Of a DNA stretch of 64,000 nucleotides, positions 9,212 to 18,702 are shown one piece after another; the first letter of the stretch is position 1; every line of letters starts with the position of its first letter. The notes beneath the pieces are model-generated. The model had not been told where the DNA came from, did no database searches, and saw only the letters and a list, made by a program, of their open reading frames with translations. Both the position numbers and the translations under genes were made by a program. The DNA is from Clostridium sp. Lineage in GTDB: Bacteria > Bacillota > Clostridia > Lachnospirales > Lachnospiraceae. Where the stretch lies: the NCBI GenBank assembly GCA_023664385.1, contig JAMPFU010000008.1, forward strand, positions 38,014-102,013, in the 5' to 3' direction.

Positions 9212-9967
9212 ATGATAAGGATAATCATGCATGGCTGCAACGGAAAAATGGGTCAGGTTATAACCGGAATTTGCAAGGAAGACCCTGCTGTAAATATTGT
9301 TGCAGGTATCGATGTGGTAGACAACAGGGATAACGGATATCCGGTTTTTACCGATATTGAGAAGTGTAATGTCCCGGCAGATGTTATAATAGATTTTGCT
9401 GCTGCTGTTGCGGTTGATAAGCTTCTTGACTTTGCAGTGGCAAAAGCCATACCGGTTGTTCTTTGTACAACGGGCTTAAGCCCTGAGCAGCTTAATAAGG
9501 TGAAGGTTTCCGCAGAAAAGGTTGCCGTATTAAAATCAGCCAATATGAGCCTTGGAATCAATACGCTTATAAAGATTCTTAAGGATGCGGCAAATGTTTT
9601 TGCACCTGCAGGATATGATATTGAAATCATTGAAAAGCACCACAACCAAAAGGTGGATGCACCGTCAGGAACTGCACTTGCTTTGGCTGATTCCATCAAT
9701 GAAGCAAGAAACAATGAATACGAATACGTCTATGACCGTTCACAGGTAAGGCAAAAAAGAGGCACAAAGGAGCTTGGAATATCTGCCGTGAGGGGTGGAA
9801 CAATCGTAGGTGAGCATGAGGTTATATTTGCAGGCATAGATGAGGTTATAGAATTTAAGCATACGGCATACTCAAAATCAGTATTTGCCAAGGGCGCTGT
9901 TGAGGCGGCAAAATTTCTTTCGGGAAAGCCTGCGGGAATGTACGATATGGCAGACGTGATAGGCTAG
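9212..9967 (+). CDS. dapB: 4-hydroxy-tetrahydrodipicolinate reductase
   Basis: 251 aa. Reduces hydroxy-tetrahydrodipicolinate to tetrahydrodipicolinate with NAD(P)H. The N-terminal Rossmann motif is HGCNGKMGQVI (G-x-x-G-x-M-G). The C-terminal substrate domain has the family signature EIIEKHHNQKVDAPSGTA with the catalytic His-His and Lys, then a conserved SAVRGGTIVGEHEVIFAG. It is cotranscribed with dapA and therefore under the lysine riboswitch. AGGAGG precedes the ATG. Confidence 0.97.
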   Translation: MIRIIMHGCNGKMGQVITGICKEDPAVNIVAGIDVVDNRDNGYPVFTDIEKCNVPADVIIDFAAAVAVDKLLDFAVAKAIPVVLCTTGLSPEQLNKVKVSAEKVAVLKSANMSLGINTLIKILKDAANVFAPAGYDIEIIEKHHNQKVDAPSGTALALADSINEARNNEYEYVYDRSQVRQKRGTKELGISAVRGGTIVGEHEVIFAGIDEVIEFKHTAYSKSVFAKGAVEAAKFLSGKPAGMYDMADVIG

Positions 9968-10008
9968 AATAATTCCGTACTGCGAATAATAAAAACGGGA
10001 GATAAATT

Positions 10009-10323
10009 ATGTATCAGGACAACATTGTTCTTTGCAGTGCATCAAAATATACGCAGAAGTATTATCTGAATGAGGATTTTGCGGGGCTTCCTGAGGAGGT
10101 AAAAAAGGAGCTTCAGATTATGTGTGTTCTTTTTACCGAGGACGTCGGTGGAATTATTATACTTGAGTATGACGAGGAGGGAAGCCTTCAAATAAAGACG
10201 GAGGCATATGAGGAAGATATCTTGTATGATGAGATAGGCAGTGTTCTCAAGGTAAAACAGCTTCAGGAAACGAAAAAAGAGCTTTTTCATCAATTGGAGC
10301 AGTATTTTGAAGCATTCTTTTAA
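10009..10323 (+). CDS. small conserved protein, DUF6145-like
   Basis: 104 aa, acidic, no membrane segment or signal. The sequence (VLCSASKYTQKYYLNEDF, then LPEEVKKELQIMCVLFTEDV) resembles a small uncharacterised family, annotated DUF6145 from memory, found in Lachnospiraceae. The central VGGIIILEYDEEGSLQIKTE looks like beta strands and the C terminus like one helix. It lies between dapB (41 bp) and coaX (62 bp) and is probably cotranscribed. No function can be given. Confidence 0.65.
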   Translation: MYQDNIVLCSASKYTQKYYLNEDFAGLPEEVKKELQIMCVLFTEDVGGIIILEYDEEGSLQIKTEAYEEDILYDEIGSVLKVKQLQETKKELFHQLEQYFEAFF

Positions 10324-10385
10324 ATAAAGCATAAGGAAATCTGTCAGGTTTCATTGAAAAATTGGCATAAAACGAGGTAAAAAAC

Positions 10386-11150
10386 ATGTTATTTGCGATA
10401 GATGTTGGAAATACAAATATAACGGTAGGTCTATTTGATAAAGCCAAGCTTATTAATACATTCAGAATGACGACGGGGATTGCCCGGACCTCCGATGAGT
10501 ACGGAATGTTTTTAGGTAATTGGTTAAGTCTCAGAAATATGAAATTAACTGACATTGATGCGGTTATCATAGCATCAGTTGTTCCAAATGTTATGCATTC
10601 CCTTACAAGTGGAATCATAAAATATTTTCACATACAGCCGATTATAGTGGCACCCGGAATAAAAACAGGAATAAATGTGATGATACCGAATCCCAAAACG
10701 CTGGGTTCAGACCGCCTTGTAGATGCCGTGGCAGCCTATGAGCTTTATGGGGGACCTATCATTGTGGTTGATTTTGGAACTGCAACAACACATGACCTTG
10801 TGCTTGCAGACGGAAGCTTTCATTCAGGCGTAACATCTCCAGGAATCAGGCTTGCGGCAAGTGCACTTTGGACAGGTGCGGCAAAGCTTCCCGAAATAGA
10901 AATAAAAAGACCTGACACCATACTTGCAAAGGACACGGTATCAAGCATGCAGGCAGGCGTATTTTACGGCTACATCGGTCAGACGGAATATATTATAAGA
11001 AAAATAAAAGAGGAAGCGAAGTTGGAAAACATAAAAGTCGTTGCAACAGGCGGACTTGGCAAGCTTATATCAGAAAACACCAATGACATAGATATATACG
11101 ACCCAAACCTGACTTTACAGGGCTTGCGTTTAATATATGAAAAACAGTAA
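10386..11150 (+). CDS. coaX: type III pantothenate kinase
   Basis: 254 aa. Phosphorylates pantothenate, the first step of coenzyme A synthesis; CoaX enzymes are not inhibited by CoA and need a monovalent cation. Visible motifs: [16 protein letters not shown] (ASKHA phosphate-1 loop with catalytic Asp), [16 protein letters not shown] (pantothenate binding), [29 protein letters not shown], and C-terminal [15 protein letters not shown]. Length is normal. The gene precedes dus by 37 bp, a common CoaX-DusB arrangement in Firmicutes. Confidence 0.95.
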   Translation: MLFAIDVGNTNITVGLFDKAKLINTFRMTTGIARTSDEYGMFLGNWLSLRNMKLTDIDAVIIASVVPNVMHSLTSGIIKYFHIQPIIVAPGIKTGINVMIPNPKTLGSDRLVDAVAAYELYGGPIIVVDFGTATTHDLVLADGSFHSGVTSPGIRLAASALWTGAAKLPEIEIKRPDTILAKDTVSSMQAGVFYGYIGQTEYIIRKIKEEAKLENIKVVATGGLGKLISENTNDIDIYDPNLTLQGLRLIYEKQ

Positions 11151-11187
11151 AAATTGATGCGGGCTGATGTTCGCAGGGGTAAACAAT

Positions 11188-12126
11188 ATGATAGATTTTA
11201 AAGACAAACTCATACTTGCACCAATGGCAGGAATTTGTGACCTGCCATTTCGTTTGCTGTGTAAGGAGCAGGGCTGTGACATACTATATACGGAAATGGT
11301 AAGCGCAAAGGGAATGTACTACAACAACAAAAATACGGAACCGCTTATAATGACAAAATCTGAGGAAAAGCCCATAGGTGTCCAGATTTTTGGCAGTGAG
11401 CCGCAGCTTATGGCACAGCAGGCAGAAATACTTTGTGACAAAGGGTTTGATTTTATAGATATAAACATGGGGTGTCCTGTACCAAAGATAGTAAATAACG
11501 GCGAGGGCTCTGCACTTATGAAAAATCCACAGCTTATTGGTGAAATTGTTTATGCAGTCTCAAATAAAAGCAGGCTTCCCGTAACAATAAAAATACGTGC
11601 GGGTTTTTCAAAGGATATGGTAAATGCACCTGAGGTTGCCGTAATTGCTGAAAAGGCAGGGGCGGCGGCAATAGCGGTACATGGAAGAACAAGGGAGCAG
11701 TTTTATCAGGGAAAGGCTGACTGGGAGGTTATACGCAGGGTGAAGGAAGCAGTGACAATACCGGTCATTGGAAATGGAGATATAACAAATGGCAGTGATG
11801 TGATTAAAATGAAGGAGCAGACAGGCTGCGACAGCGTAATGATAGGACGGGCGGCAAAGGGCAATCCGTGGATATTTTACGAAATAAAGGAATTTTTAAA
11901 AAACGGAACTATAATCCCCAGACCTGATATATCGAAGATACGTGACATGATACTTCAGCATGCGGCGCTTATGATTGAATATAAAGGAGAATTTACGGGA
12001 ATACATGAAATGAGAAAGCATGTTGCATGGTATACGCAGGGATTAAAAAACTCTGCAAGGCTCAGGGCGAGGGTAAATGCGGTTGAAAGCTACAGGGAGC
12101 TTGAGGCGCTGATAATGGCTTTGTAA
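11188..12126 (+). CDS. dusB: tRNA-dihydrouridine synthase (DusB type)
   Basis: 312 aa. FMN-dependent reduction of uridines in the tRNA D-loop. N-terminal TIM barrel: LAPMAGICDLPFRLLCKEQG, GVQIFGSEP, the catalytic Cys in DINMGCPVPKIVNNGEGSAL, VTIKIRAGF, AVHGRTREQFYQGKADW, VIGNGDITNGSDV and MIGRAAKGNPWIF, all family hallmarks. A helical C-terminal domain binds tRNA (MRKHVAWYTQGLKNSARLR). The start at 11188 has AGGGG 8 bases upstream; the earlier ATG at 11167 has no clear site. It converges on the minus-strand AP2-like gene. Confidence 0.93.
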   Translation: MIDFKDKLILAPMAGICDLPFRLLCKEQGCDILYTEMVSAKGMYYNNKNTEPLIMTKSEEKPIGVQIFGSEPQLMAQQAEILCDKGFDFIDINMGCPVPKIVNNGEGSALMKNPQLIGEIVYAVSNKSRLPVTIKIRAGFSKDMVNAPEVAVIAEKAGAAAIAVHGRTREQFYQGKADWEVIRRVKEAVTIPVIGNGDITNGSDVIKMKEQTGCDSVMIGRAAKGNPWIFYEIKEFLKNGTIIPRPDISKIRDMILQHAALMIEYKGEFTGIHEMRKHVAWYTQGLKNSARLRARVNAVESYRELEALIMAL

Positions 12127-12166
12127 AATGATTAGGCTGGTATTTAATTGGCAAAAGCTTTGGATG

Positions 12167-12952
12167 TCAAAGAGGAACACCAATCTTGTAAAGCTTGTCG
12201 GAGACGGCAAGCTTTTCGTATTTATCAAGATACTCCTGTTTTTTACATGAGACAATATAATTCTTATTGTACTGTTTTTTGATTCCATTTTTGTGTAGGA
12301 TATCCACAGCCTTATTGTATGCAATCGCAGCGGACACCTCGTCATCATATCTGCCGACAAGATAGTTGCCCTTGACATGTATATAGACCTCAAAAATGTT
12401 TTTACCCTTTACGCTTTTTTGCCTTACGCCCGTATAACCGTTTATAATTTTGATGTTTGCATAACGATAGTCGTCAGGGTCGTTATTTACCATAATATAA
12501 TCCCTGCCATAAACAGCAAAGGGACGGATTCCGTATCTGGATAAAATTTTATATTGGCTGCCATAATCGCTGACAAAAAGATAACCGCCCTTTTTTTGTA
12601 TTTTATGTGCCGAATAAAAAAATAAATCGTCACGGTCAAATTTAAGGATATGATTTGCGGACATATAATACTCAAAAAAACGGTTCCTTAAAAAAATGGG
12701 ATTTGGAATATAAAGTCCGTTAATTACATAGTTGGAAAGCACGATAAATTTGTCGTGGGGCAATGCAAGTCCTGATGAATAATCATCAGGAGTAAGCTTA
12801 CAGTCTATAATCGCTTTGCCGTCAAGGTATGCTTTTTTGGCTGTGTCCATACTGTCGTAGCTGCCAAGACTAATATGCTTGCCGTGAAATGTAATGGAAA
12901 CCCTGTATGAGACGGAGCCGTCTTTTTTTTGTGTTATGTAAACACCTTTCAT
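12167..12952 (-). CDS. protein with two AP2-like DNA-binding domains
   Basis: 261 aa. Residues 3-47 (GVYITQKKDGSVSYRVSITF, then HISLGSYDSMDTAKKAYLDG) and about 183-228 (GVRQKSVKGKNIFEVYIHV, then YLVGRYDDEVSAAIAYNKA) each have the AP2/ERF three-strand-plus-helix pattern (GV-x-basic ... G-x-x-x-A-A-x-A-Y). The segment just before the second copy (YIMVNNDPDDYRYANIKIIN) resembles the region preceding AP2 in HNH homing endonucleases, but the HNH histidines are missing. A DNA-binding regulator derived from an HNH-AP2 nuclease is a reasonable inference. Convergent with dusB; the start is set by the ATG behind an AGGAG site (reverse strand). Confidence 0.6.
   Translation of the reverse strand: MKGVYITQKKDGSVSYRVSITFHGKHISLGSYDSMDTAKKAYLDGKAIIDCKLTPDDYSSGLALPHDKFIVLSNYVINGLYIPNPIFLRNRFFEYYMSANHILKFDRDDLFFYSAHKIQKKGGYLFVSDYGSQYKILSRYGIRPFAVYGRDYIMVNNDPDDYRYANIKIINGYTGVRQKSVKGKNIFEVYIHVKGNYLVGRYDDEVSAAIAYNKAVDILHKNGIKKQYNKNYIVSCKKQEYLDKYEKLAVSDKLYKIGVPL
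12191..12216 (+). terminator. possible short terminator inside the 3' end of the AP2-like gene
   Basis: AAGCTTG and CAAGCTT form a 7-bp stem around a 10-nt loop, with TTTT after it on the plus strand. It lies 65 bp beyond the dusB stop and within the end of the convergent gene, so it could stop dusB transcription. Weak evidence. Confidence 0.35.
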
Positions 12953-13082
12953 GCTATGTCATTCTCCTGTAATCATTATGGATAAAATGTGCTGTTTCTA
13001 AAATGCAATTTCCTTGTATCTAAAATTATATAGTATGAAACTATATATATGCAAGAACAAAGTGCCTTCGACATCCTTTATG
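12953..13082. other. short AT-rich intergenic stretch upstream of the AP2-like gene
   Basis: This stretch must contain the promoter of the minus-strand AP2-like gene; AT-rich boxes occur around 13025-13055, but no confident -35/-10 pair was assigned. It ends at the foldback element. Confidence 0.4.
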
Positions 13083-13622
13083 CTGCCACAGTAAGCAGTT
13101 AAGGCACACATGAAATTACACTGACAAGCCTCTTGTATTTTGTATTTTTATGGTTACCGGCTATCTTTAGCATATTGATATTTTGTCTTTTCTATTATGT
13201 GGGGCACGGACTGCTGTCTGAGGACACAGCCTTATGCAGCCAAACGGTATGTGTATTTTGAATTGCAACCTTTTAAGACCGCAAGAATACCTCACATTTG
13301 AAATTTGCGATGTTTGATTACATGCTGCTTAAGCGAAACTCGCTTCGCTCAAACAACGCTACGCAGCATGTTTCATCGCAAATTATCAAATGTGGGTATT
13401 CTAAACGGTCTTGTTGACAAATTCAAAATACACATACCGCTTTGCTGCATGGCTGTGTATGAGTTCAAGGGACTGCCACAAGCTATAATAGAACGCAGTT
13501 TTCTATCAGGAAAAGCAAAATATCTTAATATGCTTAGATAGCACAGATTGTAAAAATACAAAATAAGAGGGGCTTGTCATGGGTAAACAACTATGTGCCT
13601 AAAAATGTTACTGCGACAGACC
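13083..13622. repeat. long imperfect foldback element (about 270-bp inverted arms)
   Basis: The left arm (13083-13335) and the reverse complement of the right arm (13355-13622) align over almost their whole length. Shared blocks in order include CAGTAA, AGGCACA, TGACAAGCC, TATTTTGTATTTTTA, AGCATATT-GATATTTTG, ACACAGCC-ATGCAGC, CGGTATGTGTATTTTGAATT, CACATTTGA-ATTTGCGATG and CATGCTGC. A short GC-rich centre (GCGAAACTCGCTTCGC) is itself palindromic. Overall arm identity looks around 70-80% by eye. Two overlapping ORFs in it (13305-13541 plus, 13373-13561 minus) look spurious. It may be a foldback/MITE-like insertion, or two diverged repeat copies in opposite orientation. Confidence 0.8.
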
Positions 13623-13657
13623 CGTTAATTTATACAATCATATAGCAGCCATATAAC

Positions 13658-13741
13658 AACCGCCGCCTAAATATAGCTTACAGTTTTCTTTGTTAAGTGC
13701 CAACGTGAAGAAAACTGTAAGCTATATTTAAGCGGTGGTGT
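13658..13741. repeat. long hairpin downstream of the histidine kinase gene
   Basis: GCCTAAATATAGCTTACAG plus TTTTCTT (left arm) pairs with AAGAAAACTGTAAGC plus TATATTTAAGCGG (right arm), a stem of about 27-30 bp with one mismatch and a 17-nt loop. On the minus strand it comes 38 bp after the histidine kinase stop. There is no T run, so it may act as an mRNA 3' stabiliser or be a palindromic repeat rather than a classical terminator. The spacer up to the kinase gene holds two copies of GGTGTCCGTATTGCG. Confidence 0.75.
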
Positions 13742-13778
13742 CCGTATTGCGGCGATGGTGTCCGTATTGCGACTGTAT

Positions 13779-15245
13779 TTACGGCTTATCATAGCTTGTA
13801 AGATTTGCAGTTTCTCCCGGCTTGTAGTTTTCAGGCGATATCTTTGTAAGGGTAAATGTAAATTCGCTTCCAACGCCTTCCGTACTGACAACATTTATAT
13901 TTTCGTTGTGGGCTTTTATGATTTCGCGTGTAATGGCAAGCCCAAGTCCTGTTCCCTGCTTGTCACGCCCACGGGAGGCGTCTGCCTTGTAAAAACGAAC
14001 CCAAACCTTGTTCAGCGAGTCGGCAGGAATACCACAGCCCTCATCTTTAACGGAGACAAAAATTTTGTCTCTTTTTTCTTCTAGGGTAATGTAAATATTT
14101 TTTCCCGAAGGCGTAAATTTTATGGCATTATCTACGAGGTTGTATATTACCTGCTGTATTTTTGTTTTATCTGCATTGACATAGGTATTTTCGCAGTGAT
14201 TATTCAGTATGAGCGAAATGCTCTTGTCCAAGCATTTTCCCTCAAATGTATTCATGGCGCTTTTCACTAAATCAATAACATCAAAATCCTTGGTAATAAG
14301 CCAAAGACCGTAGGAGTCGTAATCGTTTAATTCAAGCAGGCTGCTTGTAAGCTTTGTAAGGCGCTGCGTCTCCTTTAAAACGATGTCAAGATATTTTTCC
14401 TGCTTTTCAGGTGGAATAGTACCATCCTGTATTGCTTCGATATAGCCCTTTATGGATGTAAGGGGCGACCTGAAATCATGGGATATATTTGATATAAACT
14501 CACGTCTGTATTCGTCAAGCTTGGAAAGCTCAGACGCCATATATTCAAGCGTCGATGCAAGCTGCCCGATTTCGTCATTGGATTTTATGTCCATTTTTGT
14601 TTCAAAGTTACCTGTGGAATATTCCTCGGCAACGGAGTTTATCTTTTTAATCGGATTTATGATTTTTCCTGATATGAGCGCAAGCAGAATAAAGGCTATT
14701 ATGACGACAACAAGAAATGGGGCATAGATAGCCTGAAATAAATCTGATTGAACGCTGCTGATTTGGGCGACGCTGGAATGTATAAATATCATTCCGTTTG
14801 TAGTGCCCGAGGACTCTATCGGCATAGTTACCGTAATAACATCTTCATTGAACAGACCGTAAAAATCACCTGTAAATGTCTGACTGGTTGTCATGTCAAA
14901 CTCCTGGTCAACAAGGAAGATATTGCCAGGGACTTCAACGTTTGTGTCTGTGCCGGCAGAGGCGACTATGATACCCTTGCTGTCTGCAATCCATATGCTT
15001 GCGTCCAGCCTGTCGCTGTAGTATTGCAGGTTCTTCTGCATCGTTTCCAATGTGTAAAGACCAAGGATATAATTTGTTACGGTTTGCTCGCCTATGAGAT
15101 ACGCCTCGTTTGTAAGAACCTCTGATTTTTCAGCCACCAATGCTTTCTTTGTTGTGTATGTCGAATAAAAAACAAGCAGTGTGAAGGCGGCGATAAAAAT
15201 GATAAGGAAACTTAAAAAAATTCTGTCAAATAGGGAATGTTTCAT
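13779..15245 (-). CDS. membrane sensor histidine kinase (HAMP, HisKA, HATPase_c)
   Basis: 488 aa. Transmembrane segment 1 is at about residues 9-30 and segment 2 at about 168-190, enclosing an extracytoplasmic sensor of about 135 residues. A HAMP linker follows (KIINPIKKINSVAEEYSTGN), then HisKA with the phospho-His in FISNISHDFRSPLTSIKGY, N box LVDNAIKFTPSG, G1 VKDEGCGIP and G2 GTGLGLAI. It is the partner of the response regulator that ends 1 bp upstream and part of the mutS2 transcript. The signal sensed is unknown; the overall architecture resembles PhoR/ResE-class kinases. Confidence 0.93.
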   Translation of the reverse strand: MKHSLFDRIFLSFLIIFIAAFTLLVFYSTYTTKKALVAEKSEVLTNEAYLIGEQTVTNYILGLYTLETMQKNLQYYSDRLDASIWIADSKGIIVASAGTDTNVEVPGNIFLVDQEFDMTTSQTFTGDFYGLFNEDVITVTMPIESSGTTNGMIFIHSSVAQISSVQSDLFQAIYAPFLVVVIIAFILLALISGKIINPIKKINSVAEEYSTGNFETKMDIKSNDEIGQLASTLEYMASELSKLDEYRREFISNISHDFRSPLTSIKGYIEAIQDGTIPPEKQEKYLDIVLKETQRLTKLTSSLLELNDYDSYGLWLITKDFDVIDLVKSAMNTFEGKCLDKSISLILNNHCENTYVNADKTKIQQVIYNLVDNAIKFTPSGKNIYITLEEKRDKIFVSVKDEGCGIPADSLNKVWVRFYKADASRGRDKQGTGLGLAITREIIKAHNENINVVSTEGVGSEFTFTLTKISPENYKPGETANLTSYDKP

Positions 15246-15246
15246 G

Positions 15247-15957
15247 TTATCTCACCTCAAACTTGTAACCCTTGCCCCAAACTGTACTTATAGACCAGTT
15301 GTGGTTATCGTTTAGTTTCTCTCTCAGTCTTTTAATGTGAACGTCAACGGTACGGGAGTCGCCGATATATTCATACCCCCAAAGTCTGTCCAAAAGCTGG
15401 TCTCTTGTAAAAACCTGATTCGGCTTCTTTGCCAAAAAATATAACAGCTCTAATTCCTTCGGTGGCATTTCAATTTGCTGTCCCTCAAAAATGACGGTGT
15501 AATTTGTGATGTTTATGAGAAGCTCCTCGTATTCCACATAGTCTCCCTGATGGTCTGTCTCAATGGCGGCGTTTGTCATCTCAGGGGCAATAAGTGTACG
15601 GCGGAGCACTGCCTTTACTCTTGCGACAAGCTCATTTGAATCGAAGGGCTTAATCATGTAATCATCTGCACCGATTTTAAGCCCAAGCACCTTGTCAAAA
15701 ACCTCGCCCTTTGCCGAGAGCATAATGATAGGCGTCTGCTTTGTTTTTCGTATCTCTGTGCACACCTCATAGCCGTCTATGTCAGGCAGCATAATATCTA
15801 ACAGGATAAGATGAGGCTTGTAGGTTTTCTCAAGCATGAGCGCCTCCCTTCCCGTATAGGCTATCTCTGTGGAAAAACATTCCTTTACAAGATAAAGAGA
15901 GATAAGCTCCGCAATATTTTCATCATCATCAACAATAAGTATTCTTTGTTTGTCCAT
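15247..15957 (-). CDS. OmpR-family response regulator
   Basis: 236 aa. The N-terminal receiver begins RILIVDDDENIAELI, with the phosphoacceptor Asp in LILLDIMLPDIDGYEV and conserved Lys in MIKPFDSNELV. The C-terminal winged helix ends with SRTVDVHIKRLREKL and WGKGYKFEV, typical of OmpR/PhoB DNA-binding domains. GGAGG (reverse strand) 5 bases before the ATG at 15957 chooses this start over one nine codons upstream that would overlap mutS2. It is translationally close to the kinase gene. Confidence 0.95.
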   Translation of the reverse strand: MDKQRILIVDDDENIAELISLYLVKECFSTEIAYTGREALMLEKTYKPHLILLDIMLPDIDGYEVCTEIRKTKQTPIIMLSAKGEVFDKVLGLKIGADDYMIKPFDSNELVARVKAVLRRTLIAPEMTNAAIETDHQGDYVEYEELLINITNYTVIFEGQQIEMPPKELELLYFLAKKPNQVFTRDQLLDRLWGYEYIGDSRTVDVHIKRLREKLNDNHNWSISTVWGKGYKFEVR

Positions 15958-15970
15958 AAAAACCTCCGTT

Positions 15971-18460
15971 TTATAATTCCACAATGGTTACGCCGTGCTC
16001 GCCCTCCCCAAATTCGCCTGCCCGGAAGGATTTTACGAATTTGAGCCCTTTCAGATACCCATGGATGCCTGCTCTTAGGGCGCCTGTACCTTTTCCATGT
16101 ATAATGGTTACCTTGTCAATATGGGAAAGACAAGCGTCATCAAGAAATTTATCTATCTCCATAATGGCTTCATCAACCGTCATGCCCATGACATTAAGCT
16201 CAGGTGAAAATGTCATAGCTTTGTTTATGGAGGTGCGCCCTGTGCTGTGGTTCTTGCCGCCAAGGGCAGGCTTTTTAGCCTTATACCCCGCTGCATCTGT
16301 GGTAAAGGACGGCTCGTTCACGATAAGAAGGTCACTTATGTGAATACGGGAGCTTAAAATGCCCATCTGTACGGTAACAGTTCCTTTTTGGTCAGGCAGT
16401 GTGCTAATTGTACCCTTGGCACCCATGCTTAAAACGTGAACCATATCACCGATATGAAAATCCTTCGGCTTATGTTCGCCTGTCTGCTTTGGCGCTTCGC
16501 TGTTTTTGTTATCGTAGTCCTTTAGCTTGCTGCGGAGCTTGCTCCTTTCCTGCTCCATTGATTTCATGTCCGCTTTTTCAGGATTGCTTCTCCATTTATT
16601 ATAATCGCTGATTGTTTTATCTGCAATTTCCTTTGCCTCGTCAAGTATGCCTCTTGCCTCGGAACGTGCCTTCTCAAGAATTTCTGATTTCTTTGCCTCC
16701 AGGGCTTCCTCTTTTTTCTGGAGGCTTCGCTTTAAATCCTCGATTTCCTTTTTGTACGTTTCAATTTCCTCCTTGTCACTGGAAATTGCCAGTTTGTCCT
16801 TTTCAAGCTCTGAAATTAATGTTTCCATATCAATTGCGTTATTGTCAAGCGTCATTTTTGCAGCTTCAATGATATCCTCGGAAAGTCCCAGCTTTTTTGA
16901 TATTGCAAATGCGTTTGATTTGCCGGGAACGCCTATCATAAGCTTATATGTAGGCATAAGGGTTGCCACGTCAAACTCGCAGGAGGCATTTTCCACGCCG
17001 TCGGTTGAGAGCGCAAAGGTTTTAAGCTCACTGTAATGTGTCGTCGCCATGCAGATTGCGCCCATATTTTTCAGATGATTTAAAATTGCAATTGCAAGCG
17101 CCGCACCCTCTACGGGGTCCGTTCCGCCGCCCAGCTCATCGAAAAGACAGAGGGAATCGAGCGTTGCGTGATTTACGATGTAAATAATATTGCTCATATG
17201 TGAGGAAAATGTTGACAGGCTCTGTTCAATGCTCTGCTCATCTCCTATATCTGCAAAAACATCGTCAAATATGGCAAGTTCTGAGCCCTCCAATGCAGGT
17301 ATGTGAAGCCCCGACTGTCCCATAAGCGTAAATAATCCAAGAGTTTTCAGTGATACGGTTTTTCCACCTGTGTTAGGTCCTGTCACAATCAAAAGGGTAA
17401 AATCATCTCCCAGCCTTATATCAACTGGCACAACCGTATGCTTTTCCAAAAGGGGGTGCCTGCCGCTCTTTATGTGGATAACCTTGTCTGTGTTAAATAT
17501 CGGCTCTACGGCATCCATGGACTTGGCAAGCTTCGCTCTTGCAAATATAAAGTCAAGCTCCGTAAGCACTTCTGTGTCAAAGGCAATGTCGCCTGCGGCA
17601 GATGCTGCCATAGCACTTAGAGTTTCAAGTATCGCTTCTATTTCGGCAAGCTCTGCGCCCTCAAGCTCCTTTATTTCGTTGTTTAGATTGACAATCGACA
17701 TAGGCTCGATAAAAAGCGTAGAGCCTGTCTGGGATCTGTCGTGAATCATGCCTGGAAACTGTGCCCGGTACTCCTGCCTGACAGGAATACAATATCTTCC
17801 GTTTCGCATTGTGATAAGGCTGTCCTGAAGCATGTCCCTTGTGGCGTCATCCTTTATAAGCTTTGAAAGCTGCTGGTGAAGCTTGTCGTTTGTAAGGCGT
17901 ATGTCCCGTCTGATTTTTTTCAAGGCAGGCGATGCGTCGTCAGCAAATTCATTTTCGGAAAGGATGCATCTTTTTATCTCGGATGATATGTGGTTTAGTA
18001 GGACAAGCTGGTCAAATTTTTCCGTCAGACTGTCAAACAGCTTTTTTTCGCCTGTATCAGCAGGTGCAGATACATTGCCGTCATTGTCGTGGGAGGTTCC
18101 CTTGTTTTTTGCAGTGAGCACAGTGGTAAGGTCTGAGCCGTCCCCATATTTTTTTACAGTTTCTGCTGTAGTAAGAACGGAGGCAACGTCAATCAGCTCC
18201 TTTGCCGTAAGCAAACCGTTTACCTCAAGCCGTTTTATGGAGGAGCCAATATCAGAGAGACCGGTAAATGATAGGTTGCCATGCATTTGCAGTCTGCGCA
18301 GGGCGTCCCTTGTTTCTGCCTGTAGTGCCTGTATGGTATTGATATCCTTTTTCGGCTTCATCCGGTCGCAGCGCCTTTTTGCCATCGGCGAGGCTGCGTA
18401 CTCTGTGAGCATGGAAAGAATTTTGTTATATTCCAGTATTCTTAAGCTTCGTTTATTCAT
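15971..18460 (-). CDS. mutS2: endonuclease MutS2
   Basis: 829 aa. MutS2 lacks mismatch-recognition domains. It suppresses homologous recombination, and in Firmicutes it also acts on collided ribosomes as a splitting factor. Visible: lever/core region, Walker A VTGPNTGGKTVSLKTLG, Walker B LCLFDELGGGTDPVEGAAL, a signature ATTHYSELK, a long charged coiled coil (about residues 520-640), a KOW-like HIGDMVHVLSMGAKGTIS and the C-terminal Smr nuclease domain with VTIIHGKGTGALRAGIHGYL. Full length. It is the first gene of a minus-strand operon with the two-component pair. Confidence 0.96.
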   Translation of the reverse strand: MNKRSLRILEYNKILSMLTEYAASPMAKRRCDRMKPKKDINTIQALQAETRDALRRLQMHGNLSFTGLSDIGSSIKRLEVNGLLTAKELIDVASVLTTAETVKKYGDGSDLTTVLTAKNKGTSHDNDGNVSAPADTGEKKLFDSLTEKFDQLVLLNHISSEIKRCILSENEFADDASPALKKIRRDIRLTNDKLHQQLSKLIKDDATRDMLQDSLITMRNGRYCIPVRQEYRAQFPGMIHDRSQTGSTLFIEPMSIVNLNNEIKELEGAELAEIEAILETLSAMAASAAGDIAFDTEVLTELDFIFARAKLAKSMDAVEPIFNTDKVIHIKSGRHPLLEKHTVVPVDIRLGDDFTLLIVTGPNTGGKTVSLKTLGLFTLMGQSGLHIPALEGSELAIFDDVFADIGDEQSIEQSLSTFSSHMSNIIYIVNHATLDSLCLFDELGGGTDPVEGAALAIAILNHLKNMGAICMATTHYSELKTFALSTDGVENASCEFDVATLMPTYKLMIGVPGKSNAFAISKKLGLSEDIIEAAKMTLDNNAIDMETLISELEKDKLAISSDKEEIETYKKEIEDLKRSLQKKEEALEAKKSEILEKARSEARGILDEAKEIADKTISDYNKWRSNPEKADMKSMEQERSKLRSKLKDYDNKNSEAPKQTGEHKPKDFHIGDMVHVLSMGAKGTISTLPDQKGTVTVQMGILSSRIHISDLLIVNEPSFTTDAAGYKAKKPALGGKNHSTGRTSINKAMTFSPELNVMGMTVDEAIMEIDKFLDDACLSHIDKVTIIHGKGTGALRAGIHGYLKGLKFVKSFRAGEFGEGEHGVTIVEL

Positions 18461-18702
18461 GGTATGATTTCCTTTTCTATCTTAACTAGGACGCTTCGTT
18501 TTCTATTGGCGGTGTCCTGCCAAGCTTCAAATTACAGTGCTAGGGGCACATTGTTTTCTACATACATTTTATAGTATATCAATGAAAATATAAAGTAAAA
18601 GTTTATCAGAGGGTTTCCGTATAAATCTTAATTTCACTTGCGTTAATGGAAATATAATGGTATTTTGTTTTATATAAAGTTTTAAAGGGTTGGAGAGAAG
18701 AA

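Noticed and set aside
13305..13561. Two opposing ORFs of 62-78 residues in the foldback element
   Set aside because: They are forced by the palindrome, lack ribosome sites and have no protein-like pattern.
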